From: JAXLYE01 sp046351595
GTDB lineage: Bacteria; Myxococcota_A; Polyangia; Palsa-1104; JAEUJZ01
Direction: 5' to 3'
Assembly (NCBI GenBank): GCA_046351595.1
Contig: JAXLYE010000001.1
Span: 1,426,001 to 1,490,000 of the forward strand
Length of the DNA stretch: 64,000 nt
A program made the translations under genes and the position numbers. The first letter of the stretch is position 1, and every line of letters begins with the position of its first letter. Below, in pieces: positions 10,679-21,672 of this stretch. The notes beneath the pieces were generated by a model. It was given only the letters and a program-made list of their open reading frames with translations, was not told the origin of the DNA and ran no database searches.

Positions 10679-11959
10679 ATGAGAGCACTCGTGGTCGGAG
10701 CCGGTCGGATGGGGGTCGCGGCGGCGTTTGATCTGCTGCGCGACACCGAGGTCACAGAGGTCGGGCTGGTCGGGCGCACCGCCGCGACGCTGGCCGCGGC
10801 CGAGCAGCGGCTGGGCCGTGAGCGGCTGCGCACCCACGCGCTCGCCGTCGAGGATCCGCGCCTGCGCGCGGTGATGGAGCGCTACGACGTCGGCATCCTG
10901 GCGCTGCCCGATCGGCGCAGCAGCTACGCGGCGCTCGACGTCGCGATCGCGGCCGGGCTCAGCGCCGTCGACATCCTGGAGGAGTACCACCGCCGCCCGG
11001 ACCGCACCGAGACCGAGGGCCTGGTCGTGCCGCCGGGGCTGTCGCTGGCGGAGTACGGCGAGGATCTGCACCGGCGGGCGCAGGCGCGCGGCGTGACGCT
11101 GCTCGACGGCATGGGCTTCGCGCCCGGGCTCAGCAACGTGTTCGTCGGTGCGGCGCTGCGCACGCTGGACGCGGCCGAGGGTGCGACGGCGCGGGTCGGC
11201 GGCATCCCGGACCAGGCCACGGCCGCGCGCCACCCGCTCGGCTACCTGGTGACCTGGGCGTTCAGCCACGTGCTGCGCGAGTACGAGGTAAAGGTCGCGG
11301 TGAAGCGCGGCGGCCAGATTCAGCTGGTGGATGCCCGCAGCGAGCGCGAGTCCTTCGTATTCCGCGACGGCGTGCGCAGCGAGCCGATGGAGTGCGCGAT
11401 CACGCCCGGCATGCCCAGCTTCTTGTACACGCGGCCCGAGCTCGGTGCGTTCTGCGAGAAGACCATCCGCTGGCCCGGGCACTACGCCGCGATCGACGTG
11501 CTCGATCGCTGCGGCCTGCTGTCGACCGACGAGGTTGAGACGGCGATGGGCCGCCTGGTGCCGCGCGAGGTGCTGGCGGCGCTGCTCGAGCCGAGGCTGC
11601 GGCCGCGGCCCGGCGATCGCGACGTCTGCGTCATGTGGAACACGATCACCGGCCGGCGCGGCACAGGGCACGTCTGCATCGAGCAGGCGCTGTGGGCCGA
11701 GCCCGACGAGCAGGACGCGCCGGGCTTCTCGGCCATGGCGCGGGTCACCGGCTTCCCGGCGGCGATCGCGGCGCGGCTGCTCGCGCGCGGCCTGATCCAG
11801 GGCGGCCCGGGCCTCGTCGCGCCCGAGGACGGGGTGGGCGGCGCCGCGTTCGTGGAGCTCGTGAGCGAGCTCGCGCGCCGCGGCCTCACGGTCCGCGAGA
11901 CGGTCCGCGAGACGGCCCGCGAGACGGCCCGCGAGACGGTCCGCGCCGCCGACGGGTGA
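10679..11959 (+). CDS. Saccharopine dehydrogenase-like NAD(P)-binding oxidoreductase
   Basis: 426-residue protein with an N-terminal Rossmann fold (ALVVGAGRMGVAAAFDL, residues 3-19) and the general layout of the saccharopine dehydrogenase/homospermidine synthase-like family (LLDGMGFAPGLSNVF, a GGIPDQ segment, GHYAAIDVLD). The substrate cannot be assigned. ATG at 10679 has no clear Shine-Dalgarno. The C-terminus ends in a Thr/Glu/Arg repeat, four VRET/ARET units encoded by a 12-bp tandem repeat at about 11899-11945, outside the conserved fold. It is separate from the hydrogenase operon by 147 bases and has no functional link that I can see. Confidence 0.75.
   Translation: MRALVVGAGRMGVAAAFDLLRDTEVTEVGLVGRTAATLAAAEQRLGRERLRTHALAVEDPRLRAVMERYDVGILALPDRRSSYAALDVAIAAGLSAVDILEEYHRRPDRTETEGLVVPPGLSLAEYGEDLHRRAQARGVTLLDGMGFAPGLSNVFVGAALRTLDAAEGATARVGGIPDQATAARHPLGYLVTWAFSHVLREYEVKVAVKRGGQIQLVDARSERESFVFRDGVRSEPMECAITPGMPSFLYTRPELGAFCEKTIRWPGHYAAIDVLDRCGLLSTDEVETAMGRLVPREVLAALLEPRLRPRPGDRDVCVMWNTITGRRGTGHVCIEQALWAEPDEQDAPGFSAMARVTGFPAAIAARLLARGLIQGGPGLVAPEDGVGGAAFVELVSELARRGLTVRETVRETARETARETVRAADG
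11896..11947. repeat. 12-bp tandem repeat inside the oxidoreductase gene
   Basis: About four copies of a 12-bp unit (CGCGAGACGGTC / CGCGAGACGGCC) encode the RET(V/A) tail. The two unit variants alternate, which suggests expansion by slippage. The unit is in phase with the codons, so copy change would alter tail length without a frameshift. Confidence 0.85.
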
Positions 11960-11966
11960 CCGCGCG

Positions 11967-14108
11967 CTACAGCCCGCGCGCCAGCAGCACGCAGTTCTCG
12001 AAGGCGTCGCTGATCGCGAGCCCCTGCTGCGGGACCCAGACCAGGCCGCGCGGCCCGTTGAGCCGGCCCGGGTACGCGCCGGGCAGCAGGCCGAGCTCGC
12101 CCTCGACGCCGATCACGGTGGTGGCGGTGCCGGTGGCCAGGGCGATCTTGCGGACCGTGCCGATCGGCAGGGTGCGCCCGACGTCGCCGACGTACAGGTT
12201 GCCGGCGCCGTCGTACGCGATGCTCTGCGGGTAGTGGGTCGTGTCGCGCTGCACCGTCGTCACCACGCCGGTCGCGGTGACGATCTTGCGCACCGCCGGG
12301 TTGCCCAGGTCCGCGACGTACAGGTTGCCGCTCCGATCGGACACCAGATCCGACGGGCTGGTGAAGCGCGCAGCGGCCCCGGTCCCGTCGCTGAGGCCCG
12401 TCGTGCCGGCGGTCCCCGCGAGCGTCGTCACCGCGCCGGTGGCGATCACGATCTGGCGGATCGTCTGGTTGTCCGTGTCCGCGACGTACAGGTTGCCGGC
12501 GCCGTCCCAGGTCACGCCCTGCGGGTTGCGGAAGCGCGCCGCCGCCCCGATGCCGTCGCTGCTGCCGGTCATGGTCATGGTCCCGGCGAGCGTCGTCATC
12601 GCGCCGCTTTCGACCACGATGCGGGCCACGGTCGGTCCGGTCACCGCGTACAGGCTGCCGGCGCCGTCCCAGGTCAGGCCCGCGGGCCGGTAGACGGACA
12701 GGGGCGCGCCGGTGCCGTCCTGCAGCGTCGACACGGCGCCGGTGGCGAGGTCGATCTTGCGCACGCGCGAGTTGACGGTGTCGGGCACGTACAGGCTGCC
12801 GGCGCCGTCCCAGGCCATGCTGCCGCTCGGTCCGCTGAAGCGCGCGGCGGTGCGGACGCCGTCGCTGCTGCCGGCGTTTGCCGACATCCCGGCGAGCGTC
12901 GTCACCGCGCCGGTCGCCACCGCGACCTTGCGGACGCTGTAGATGTCGGCGGTGTACAGGCTGCCGGCGCCGTCCCAGGCCAGGTCCTCGACATAGTTGA
13001 AGCGCGCCGCGGTGCCCGTGCCGTCGGTGCTCCCGGGCATCTGCGGGTTGCCGGCGAGCGTCGTCACCGTGCCCGTGGCCACCGCGACCTTGCGGAGGGT
13101 GTACAGCGCCGCGACGTACAGGTTGCCGGCGCCGTCCCAGACCAGCTTCGAGGGGTCCGCGAAGCGCGCGGCGCTGCCGACGCCGTCGACGGTGCCGATC
13201 AGGCCCGGGCTGCCGGCGAGCGTCGTCACCGCGCCCGTGGCCAGCACCAGCTTGCGGATCGTGCGGTTATTGGTGTCGGCGATGTACAGGTTGCCGCTGC
13301 CGTCGGTGGCCAGCCCCTGCGGGCTGCGGAACAGGGCGGCGCTGCCGGTGCCGTCGGCGCTGCCGGCCGTGCCCGCGGTGCCGGCGATCGTCGTCACCGC
13401 GCCGGTGGCCACGACGACCTTGCGGATGGTGTGGTTCCCGGTGTCGGCGACGTACAGGGTGCCGGCGCCGTCCCAGGCCAGGCCGCTCGGCCCGGAGAAG
13501 CGCGCGGCGGCGCCGGTGCCGTCGCTGCTGCCGACCGCCGTGCCGCCGGCGAGGGGGGTCGAGGTGTTGGTCGCGAGCACCAGCCTGGCGATCTGCGCCC
13601 CGCCGCCGAACGCGCCGCCGCTTATGTAATAGAGGGTGCCGGCGCCGCCGGCGACCAGGTGCACGGCGATGGTGCTGCCGGGCAGCGTCGTCACCGCGGC
13701 GGTCGCGGTCGCGACCTTGCGGATCCGCGGCACGCCGCCGGTTTCGGCCACGTACAGCGCGCCGGCATCGAACGTGATGCTGAACGCAGAGGAGAAGCGC
13801 GCGGCCGCGCCGATCTGATCGAGGTTGCCGGAGCCACCGGGCAGCCCGGCGACGAGCTCGATCGGACCGGTGCTCGCGCCCAGGTCGCCGCCGCCCGCGC
13901 CGAGATCCGCGCCGCCGCTCGCGCCCAGATCCTCGCCGCCCGCACCGAGATCGTCGCGGTTTGCCATCGGACCGTCGCAGGCTGCCGCCAGCCAGCCCGC
14001 CACCGCGACCCCGAGCGCGGCCACGACCGCGACCCCGAACGCACCGGGGCGGCTCCTGTTGCTGCTGTGGTGTCCCATCGGTCCTCGCGCCCCGGTCCTC
14101 TCGCGCAT
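11967..14108 (-). CDS. NHL-repeat lipoprotein
   Basis: 713-residue exported protein. The N-terminus has a hydrophobic signal (GVAVVAALGVAVAGWLAAAC) ending in a lipobox cysteine at about residue 44, then a Gly/Asp/Leu-rich linker with repeated DLGA. The remainder is about eleven repeats of the form VTTLAG-x-DG-x-AARF-x-DGAGNLYVADT-x-TIRK, the NHL/YVTN-type beta-propeller blade pattern, so more than one propeller is expected. The start at 14108 is preceded by AGAGGAGAG at good spacing. Function is not known; such lipoproteins often mediate surface binding. It converges with the preceding oxidoreductase gene. Confidence 0.85.
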   Translation of the reverse strand: MRERTGARGPMGHHSSNRSRPGAFGVAVVAALGVAVAGWLAAACDGPMANRDDLGAGGEDLGASGGADLGAGGGDLGASTGPIELVAGLPGGSGNLDQIGAAARFSSAFSITFDAGALYVAETGGVPRIRKVATATAAVTTLPGSTIAVHLVAGGAGTLYYISGGAFGGGAQIARLVLATNTSTPLAGGTAVGSSDGTGAAARFSGPSGLAWDGAGTLYVADTGNHTIRKVVVATGAVTTIAGTAGTAGSADGTGSAALFRSPQGLATDGSGNLYIADTNNRTIRKLVLATGAVTTLAGSPGLIGTVDGVGSAARFADPSKLVWDGAGNLYVAALYTLRKVAVATGTVTTLAGNPQMPGSTDGTGTAARFNYVEDLAWDGAGSLYTADIYSVRKVAVATGAVTTLAGMSANAGSSDGVRTAARFSGPSGSMAWDGAGSLYVPDTVNSRVRKIDLATGAVSTLQDGTGAPLSVYRPAGLTWDGAGSLYAVTGPTVARIVVESGAMTTLAGTMTMTGSSDGIGAAARFRNPQGVTWDGAGNLYVADTDNQTIRQIVIATGAVTTLAGTAGTTGLSDGTGAAARFTSPSDLVSDRSGNLYVADLGNPAVRKIVTATGVVTTVQRDTTHYPQSIAYDGAGNLYVGDVGRTLPIGTVRKIALATGTATTVIGVEGELGLLPGAYPGRLNGPRGLVWVPQQGLAISDAFENCVLLARGL

Positions 14109-14249
14109 GCTCTCTCCTCTGTGCGGGTGACTGCGGATCGACTCCTATTCATCGTCGGGCTGCGCGGGTTGGTTTCGCGCGGACTGCGAAATCGGACGAA
14201 TAAGCAGGGTGCGCTCCGTATTCCCTGGGTGTGCTACGTTGCGCGCCTC

Positions 14250-14933
14250 ATGCGACGGCGGATCCCGATTCTCACCCTCGTGCTCGTGGCGCTGTGCGGG
14301 CTCCTGTTCTGGTTCCTTTCGGGGAAGGGAACGCGGCTCCGTTCGGAATCGGAACCAGAGTCTCCTTCCCACAAGGTCCAGTCCCAGAGTCCGATCTCTG
14401 GGAGCCGCGCGCCGGACCCCTTTTCGGGCCCGCAGCCGAAGGACCGATCGTCCGCGGCGGCCCGCGCCGAGCGCGACGCCTTACGCGACCGCATCGTCGC
14501 CGCGCTCGCGGCCTCGCCCGCCGCAAGCGGCGACGGCGACGGCGGATCCGCGCTGCCGGCCGCGCGCCGCGCCGATGCGCCGCGCCCCGCCGGCACGCTG
14601 CGCGATCGCATCGGCGGGCGCGAGTCCCTGGCCAAGCTGCTCAACCACGAGTTCATGCCGCTCGCGGACGAGTGCATCGAGCTCGCGCAGCGGGACGCAC
14701 CGGAGCTCGCCGGCGTGCTGGTGATCGGGCTCGAGACCGCGGCCGATCAGGAGCTCGGCGCCGTGGTCGAGGACGTGAAGGTGCCGGCCACCAACCAGAT
14801 CACGGACCCCGAGCTGCTGACCTGCATCCGCGAGACCGCGCTCAGCCTGCGCCTGCCGCCGCCCCCGACGAGCGGGCGCGAGAAGTTCGAGATCAGCCTG
14901 CCGATCCGGCCGCGCGCCGCGCACGACCTGTAG
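14250..14933 (+). CDS. Membrane-anchored protein with AgmX/PglI-like (TonB-like) C-terminal domain
   Basis: 227 residues. A short basic N-terminus and one transmembrane segment (ILTLVLVALCGLLFWFL, residues 6-22) are followed by a Ser/Pro-rich and Ala-rich linker and then a C-terminal domain (about residues 150-227). That domain has the pattern of the myxobacterial AgmX/PglI C-terminus: repeated beta strands, VVEDVKVPATNQITDPELLTCIRE, then LRLPPPP. The start ATG follows TACGTTGCGCGCCTC with no strong ribosome site; it is chosen because the membrane segment begins right after. The divergent NHL lipoprotein starts 141 bases away. The specific role is unknown. Confidence 0.6.
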   Translation: MRRRIPILTLVLVALCGLLFWFLSGKGTRLRSESEPESPSHKVQSQSPISGSRAPDPFSGPQPKDRSSAAARAERDALRDRIVAALAASPAASGDGDGGSALPAARRADAPRPAGTLRDRIGGRESLAKLLNHEFMPLADECIELAQRDAPELAGVLVIGLETAADQELGAVVEDVKVPATNQITDPELLTCIRETALSLRLPPPPTSGREKFEISLPIRPRAAHDL

Positions 14934-15054
14934 CAGCGGGCGCGGCGCCGCAGTGCACGCGCAGCGACCAGACCCTGCGCACGCCGCGGCTCAAATACCT
15001 TCCGTCCGCGAGGACTGCGCGGGCTATCCTCGGCCGCAGCGGATCGGCAAGCCC

Positions 15055-15588
15055 ATGAAGCCATACCTGCTCTCCTGCGGACTGTTCCTCGGCGCGGCGC
15101 TCGCGCTGCTCGGCGGCTGCTCCGGACCCGGCGGCAGCTGCCGCAGCCAGCGGGACTGCCGGAGCGGCCTCTATTGCGCCGGCCCCAACGAGCGCCGCGG
15201 CTGCGGCGTCCCGCCGCGCGAGCAGTGCGCCGACAGCAGCAGCTGCAGCGGCCAGAGCTGCCACGCGATCAGCGACTCGTGCAGCCCCGACGGCGTCGGC
15301 TCGGAGTGCGGCCCGCCGTGCACCCCGACTGGCTGCGGGCCCGGCTTCCGCTGCAGCCCGCAGAAGGCCTGCGAGCCCGTGCCCTGCGACGAGGGCTTCA
15401 GCTGCCCCGGCCACCAGCGCTGCGATCCCGCGGTCGCCCACGCCGCCGGCCCGGTGCACGCGCGCACCTCGGGCTGCGTCGACATCGCCTGCACCGCGGA
15501 CCCCGACTGTCCCGCCGGCAAGGCGTGCGTGAACGCCACCTGCCAGGACAGCGCCGGCACCTGCCGCGAGGACATTCCGGTCCCCTGA
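15055..15588 (+). CDS. Cys-rich lipoprotein, Dickkopf-like repeats
   Basis: 177 residues. Signal peptide LFLGAALALLGGC with a lipobox Cys at about residue 22, then a domain with more than 20 cysteines in CxxxxDCxxGLxC patterns (for example CRSQRDCRSGLYC, CTADPDCPAGKACVNATC). These recur in secreted proteins of myxobacteria. The start is the ATG directly before the basic-hydrophobic leader. No enzyme motif is visible. A similar Cys-rich pattern appears in the protein at 50446-51843. Confidence 0.75.
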   Translation: MKPYLLSCGLFLGAALALLGGCSGPGGSCRSQRDCRSGLYCAGPNERRGCGVPPREQCADSSSCSGQSCHAISDSCSPDGVGSECGPPCTPTGCGPGFRCSPQKACEPVPCDEGFSCPGHQRCDPAVAHAAGPVHARTSGCVDIACTADPDCPAGKACVNATCQDSAGTCREDIPVP

Positions 15589-15599
15589 GCCGGCGCGGC

Positions 15600-16526
15600 T
15601 CAGGAAGCGGCGTAGCGATCGAGCCGCTGCAAAAGCTCGCCGCGGCGGTTGGCGTACGACGGCGAGTCCTCGGCGAGCACCAGGCCGGGCAGGTCCAGCG
15701 CCAGCTCGCGCGGCCCGCCGCCCGACGGACCGGTGAGGTGCACGAGCTCGACCTCGACGATCTGGAAGCCGCGCCGCGCCAGCTGGCCGCGCAGGATCGT
15801 CGAGCTGCCCGGCGCCATCAGCGCGTGCCCGCGCACCACCAGGCACTCGGCGGCGCGCGCCGTGATGTCCTCCTCGCCCAGGCCCAGCACCTCGACGTGG
15901 CTGCCGGCGAAGCGGCCGAGCTGCTCGGGCGTGTGGCTGCGCAGCGCCGCGCGGTGGCACAGCAGCACCGCCCCGGCCGCGCTCGCGATGTACTGCACCG
16001 CCTGCACCCCGCGCTGGACGCCCGGCGCCAGCTCGACCTCGAGCACCTGCGCCGCCATCGGCAGCATCGCGCGCAGCTCGTCGGCCGCCTGCCGCGACGA
16101 CGGCGACGCGCCGCCGTGGCAGATCAGGAAGCGGTTGCGCTCGAGCGTGATCAGGTCGACCTGGCCCTGCCACGGCGCGCGCGCGACCCGCACGTCCAGC
16201 CCCGCCTCGCTGAGCAGGCGGCAGGCGGCATCGTCGGCGGCCGCCTCGGACGGTGCGCCCGCGGCGTGCGCGCGCAGGAACGTCGGCCGCGAGAGCTTGC
16301 CCGGGCTGTTGAACACCGCGCCGAGCCGACCGGCGTACACCGTCGGCGTCGGGCCGGCGGCCGGTCCGGTCGGCGGATCCAGCACCAGGATGCGCCCGCC
16401 GGCGCGGTGGATGTGGTCGCACAGCGCCAGCCACTCGGCGAGGGCCTGCCGCGGCGCCGCCGCGGACTCGTCCGTCCCCTCGGGCCGGAAGTCGTCACCA
16501 GGATAGGAGAGCAGCAGCGTAGACAT
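15600..16526 (-). CDS. Protein resembling the amidinotransferase/DDAH fold
   Basis: 308 residues, cytoplasmic. Segments such as VYAGRLGAVFNSPGKLSRPTF, LERNRFLICHGGA and a GGG turn near the C-terminus resemble arginine deiminase/dimethylarginine hydrolase proteins (a five-bladed alpha/beta propeller). The C-terminal position where that family has a catalytic Cys after the GGG turn reads GPSGGGPRELAL, so the nucleophile seems absent. Either the protein is not catalytic or the assignment is wrong. The start used is MSTLLLSYPG; an upstream start would add 24 basic residues without homology-like character. Confidence 0.5.
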   Translation of the reverse strand: MSTLLLSYPGDDFRPEGTDESAAAPRQALAEWLALCDHIHRAGGRILVLDPPTGPAAGPTPTVYAGRLGAVFNSPGKLSRPTFLRAHAAGAPSEAAADDAACRLLSEAGLDVRVARAPWQGQVDLITLERNRFLICHGGASPSSRQAADELRAMLPMAAQVLEVELAPGVQRGVQAVQYIASAAGAVLLCHRAALRSHTPEQLGRFAGSHVEVLGLGEEDITARAAECLVVRGHALMAPGSSTILRGQLARRGFQIVEVELVHLTGPSGGGPRELALDLPGLVLAEDSPSYANRRGELLQRLDRYAAS

Positions 16527-16655
16527 CCCAACCAGGCTACCACGAAGCCCGACCCGACCGCTCCGGGCGAGGCGGGGCCCGGTTCGCCGCCGCAGCACGT
16601 CGAGATCGGCGCGGCGACCGCTTGCACGGGAAGCGACCGAGCGAGGCGCTCCGGG

Positions 16656-17459
16656 TCAGGGCTTCAGGAACACCGTCTCGTCGCTGTAAGGCGCGGCGAG
16701 GGGCTCGAACGACATCGGGCGCGCATCGAAGAGCTGGCGGACCGCCCCGAGCCCCTCGGGCTCGACGGACGCGCAGCGGATCGTGCCCTGCTCGGCCCAG
16801 ACCAGCCGCTGCCGCGGCGCATCGAACTCGGCCCACTCCCACAGCGGCAGCTCGCTGAGGCTGCCGTCGGGGCGGCGCAGCCGGTGCAGCTCCCTGGGCT
16901 CGCCGCGCACGAGCTTGAGCAGGGCTAAGCCCCGGCCGATCGGCTTCTCGAACCCCGCGGCGCCGAGGTGCCAGCCGTCGCGCTGCAGCCGGGCCTTGTA
17001 GCCCGCCGACGTCTCGAGCCGGAAGCGGCCCGCGCCCGCCAGCGAAGCGAAGAGCCGGCCCAGCCTGGAGTGGGCCGCCTCACCGTCGCTGATGAACAGG
17101 CCGCCGCCGCCCCAGGTGTGGCCCTGCGGCTCCAGGCAGACCGCCTTCAGGTACGGCGCCCGCGACACCGCCGTCCAGGTGCCGCGCGTCTCGGACCGGT
17201 AGCGGCCGTTCAGCGCGAAGTACACCAGCCACCGGCCGTCCGGCGAGAGGTCGCAGCGGTGGGGATAGATCTTGTGCTTGCACCACTGACCGACGGAGAA
17301 GCGGTCCGTCGCCAGATCCCAGCCGATGGAGCAGAACACCTTCGAGCCGCCGCGGCGCAGCACGACCGCCTTCGTCGTCTCGGGGCGCATCAGCACGTTC
17401 AGGCGCGGCGGCGGCGCGGTCGCGGCAGGCTCCGGCGGAGCGGGCGGGGAACGGCTCAT
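16656..17459 (-). CDS. Conserved-looking hypothetical protein, beta-rich
   Basis: 267 residues, not recognised. After a Pro/Ala-rich N-terminus (about 20 residues) the sequence has repeated WD-like beta motifs (CDLSPDGRWLVYFALNGRY, APRQRLVWAEQGTIRCASV), suggesting a WD40/TolB-like propeller of few blades. There is no signal peptide or membrane segment. The start MSRSPP is preferred over an upstream Met that adds a short hydrophobic stretch. The downstream neighbour on the same strand is the amidinotransferase-like gene, 129 bases away. Confidence 0.55.
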   Translation of the reverse strand: MSRSPPAPPEPAATAPPPRLNVLMRPETTKAVVLRRGGSKVFCSIGWDLATDRFSVGQWCKHKIYPHRCDLSPDGRWLVYFALNGRYRSETRGTWTAVSRAPYLKAVCLEPQGHTWGGGGLFISDGEAAHSRLGRLFASLAGAGRFRLETSAGYKARLQRDGWHLGAAGFEKPIGRGLALLKLVRGEPRELHRLRRPDGSLSELPLWEWAEFDAPRQRLVWAEQGTIRCASVEPEGLGAVRQLFDARPMSFEPLAAPYSDETVFLKP

Positions 17460-17559
17460 CGGGACACCAGGCTCCAGCAACCAGCCAAGCACGCTCGTGC
17501 GGGCCTGTCCAACCGCGGCCGCGTCCGTTGCAGTCGCCAGGGCGAGGGCGAGGCACGCC

Positions 17560-19701
<2,142 letters not shown>

Positions 19702-19800
19702 GCAGGGAGCGTGGAACATAGCACAGCAAAAGGACACAACACGCCCGAGGCACGCGCGGGGCGGGCGCCTCGGGCTCGTCCGGGCTTGGCCAGAGCTGCT

Positions 19801-21603
19801 ATGTTTCGGCGTATGAGCAGAGCGAACCCGACCGGCGCTGCGGCTGTTCCAGGCTCAGGGGCAGGCGCGGGCGCGTCGCCGTCGATCGGCTTCGTGCTCG
19901 AGGGCGGGCGCAGCCAGGCGGATCACAGCGCGCTGGTCGCGGTCGCCGAGGCGCTCGAGCGCTCGGGGGCGCGGGTGACGCTCCTGCACCACGGGCTGGG
20001 GCGGCTGGCGCGGCTGCACCTGCGCTCGCGCCTGCAGAAGCTGCAGCCCGAGCTCATCGTCGTGAGCGGCGAGGCCTCGCTGCGCGACGTGCGGCGGCTG
20101 GCGACGGTGCTCGGCTGCCCGCTGGTGGCGTACTACTGGCCCGACGGCGCCGTGCACAACATCCACGAGAAGCGGCGCCCGCAGCGGCTGCAGGCCGGGC
20201 CCGCCACCGCCTCCGCCTCCGCCACCGCCTCCGGGCCTGAGCTCGCGGAGGCGGCCGACCGCGCCCCCAGCCGCGCCGGCAGCGACGAGGGCGACGGCCC
20301 GGCGATCGCGGTGCTGGAGGCCGAGGCGATCGAGTCCGAGTCCCCGCTGCCGACACGCGCCGTGGTCGCCAGCAGCGAGCAGGCGGCCGAGGTGCGGCGC
20401 CACCACGGCGCGGATCGGCGGCGCGGTGATCGACCGCAGCCGCGCCTTGCCGCCGAGCGCGTGCACCTCTTGCCGCGGCTGCCGCTGCCGCCCCTGCGCA
20501 CGCCGGACCCGGGCGCGACCGCCGCGCGCGAACAGGCACTGCAGGCCCACGTCACGCTCTTGTGGGAGGTCCTGCAGGAGCGCCCGCACCGCTCGCTGCG
20601 CCGGGGCCTGCTGCGCGCCGGCGTGGCCCGGCTGTCGCGGCTCTCGGCGGCGGTGGACCCGCGGCCGCGCGCCGTGTGCCTGGCCTACCACCAGGTCCTG
20701 CCCGAGCTGCGCGGCGCCGACCTCAACCTGGTGGTCAGCGCCTCGGTGCTGCGGCGGCAGGTCGAGGCCCTGCTGCGGCGCGGCTACGAGCCCCTGACCG
20801 TCGCGCAGCAGGTCGCGGCGCAGGCCGATCGCGCAGGTCTGCGGCGCCGCACCTTCAGCGTCAGCTTCGACGACGGCTACCGCGACACGCTCGAGGTGGC
20901 GGCGCCGATCCTCAAGGCGCTCGGGGTGCCGCTGACCGTGTACGTGATCAGCGACGTGGTCGCGGGCGCGCTGCGGCTGCCCTGGTACGAGCTTTTGCAG
21001 CACGCGCTGCGGCTCGACGGGCCGCACCAGCGGGCGCTGGCCGTGCTGCGCGAGGACGGCGACGTCGTGGCCGGTCTCGGCGCGCTCGCCGGGGCGCCGG
21101 TGCCGCGGCTGGTGTCGCCGCTGCTCGAGCTCCTGAAGGCCCTGCCCGGCCGCCGCCGCGATCACCTGGTGGACGCGCTGTGGCAGGCGGTCGGCGCCGA
21201 GGTCCTGTCGCTGCCGCGGCTGCCGCGCTACCTCGACGGCGCGGGCGTGCGCGAGCTGGTGTCGCTGGGGGCCGAGGTCAGCTCGCACACCAGGCGCCAC
21301 CCCATCCTGACCACGCTCGACGACGAGGCGCTCGCGGACGAGCTTTTGGCGAGCCGCGCCGCGGTGCAGGCGCTGTGCGGCGCCTGCCCGGGCCTGGCCT
21401 ACCCCAACGGCACCAGCGACGCCCGCGTGCAGGCCGCCGCCGCCGCCGCTGGCTACGACTATGCCGTGGCCGTGACCCCGCAGCGCCCGGCGAGCCGCTT
21501 CAACCTGAGCCGGCGCATGGTTTCGGAGCTGTCCTCGCTCGGCCTCGACGGCGCCTACAGCGAGCCGATCTTCGTCGCCCGCGTCCTCGGCCGCCTGGGC
21601 TGA
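19801..21603 (+). CDS. Polysaccharide deacetylase (NodB domain) with N-terminal glycosyltransferase-like domain
   Basis: 600 residues. Residues about 22-125 look like the N-terminal Rossmann half of a GT-B glycosyltransferase (SIGFVLEGGRSQADHSALVAVAEALERSG, GARVTLLHHG, LIVVSGE). A Ala/Ser/Glu-rich linker follows (about 130-240). From about residue 295 comes a NodB-type deacetylase: FSVSFDDGYRDTLEVAAPIL (catalytic Asp and metal Asp), SSHTRRHPILTTL (metal His pair) and LAYPNGTSD. ATG at 19801 or 19813 are both possible. It is divergent from uvrB with about 100 bases between. Probably acts on cell-wall or surface polysaccharide; substrate unknown. No signal peptide was seen. Confidence 0.8.
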   Translation: MFRRMSRANPTGAAAVPGSGAGAGASPSIGFVLEGGRSQADHSALVAVAEALERSGARVTLLHHGLGRLARLHLRSRLQKLQPELIVVSGEASLRDVRRLATVLGCPLVAYYWPDGAVHNIHEKRRPQRLQAGPATASASATASGPELAEAADRAPSRAGSDEGDGPAIAVLEAEAIESESPLPTRAVVASSEQAAEVRRHHGADRRRGDRPQPRLAAERVHLLPRLPLPPLRTPDPGATAAREQALQAHVTLLWEVLQERPHRSLRRGLLRAGVARLSRLSAAVDPRPRAVCLAYHQVLPELRGADLNLVVSASVLRRQVEALLRRGYEPLTVAQQVAAQADRAGLRRRTFSVSFDDGYRDTLEVAAPILKALGVPLTVYVISDVVAGALRLPWYELLQHALRLDGPHQRALAVLREDGDVVAGLGALAGAPVPRLVSPLLELLKALPGRRRDHLVDALWQAVGAEVLSLPRLPRYLDGAGVRELVSLGAEVSSHTRRHPILTTLDDEALADELLASRAAVQALCGACPGLAYPNGTSDARVQAAAAAAGYDYAVAVTPQRPASRFNLSRRMVSELSSLGLDGAYSEPIFVARVLGRLG

Positions 21604-21672
21604 GCGCGGCGGCCCGAGCGCTCACCACGCCGCTCCGCGCCGGCACGAGGACGAGGGCGGGCCGGGCGCGTG

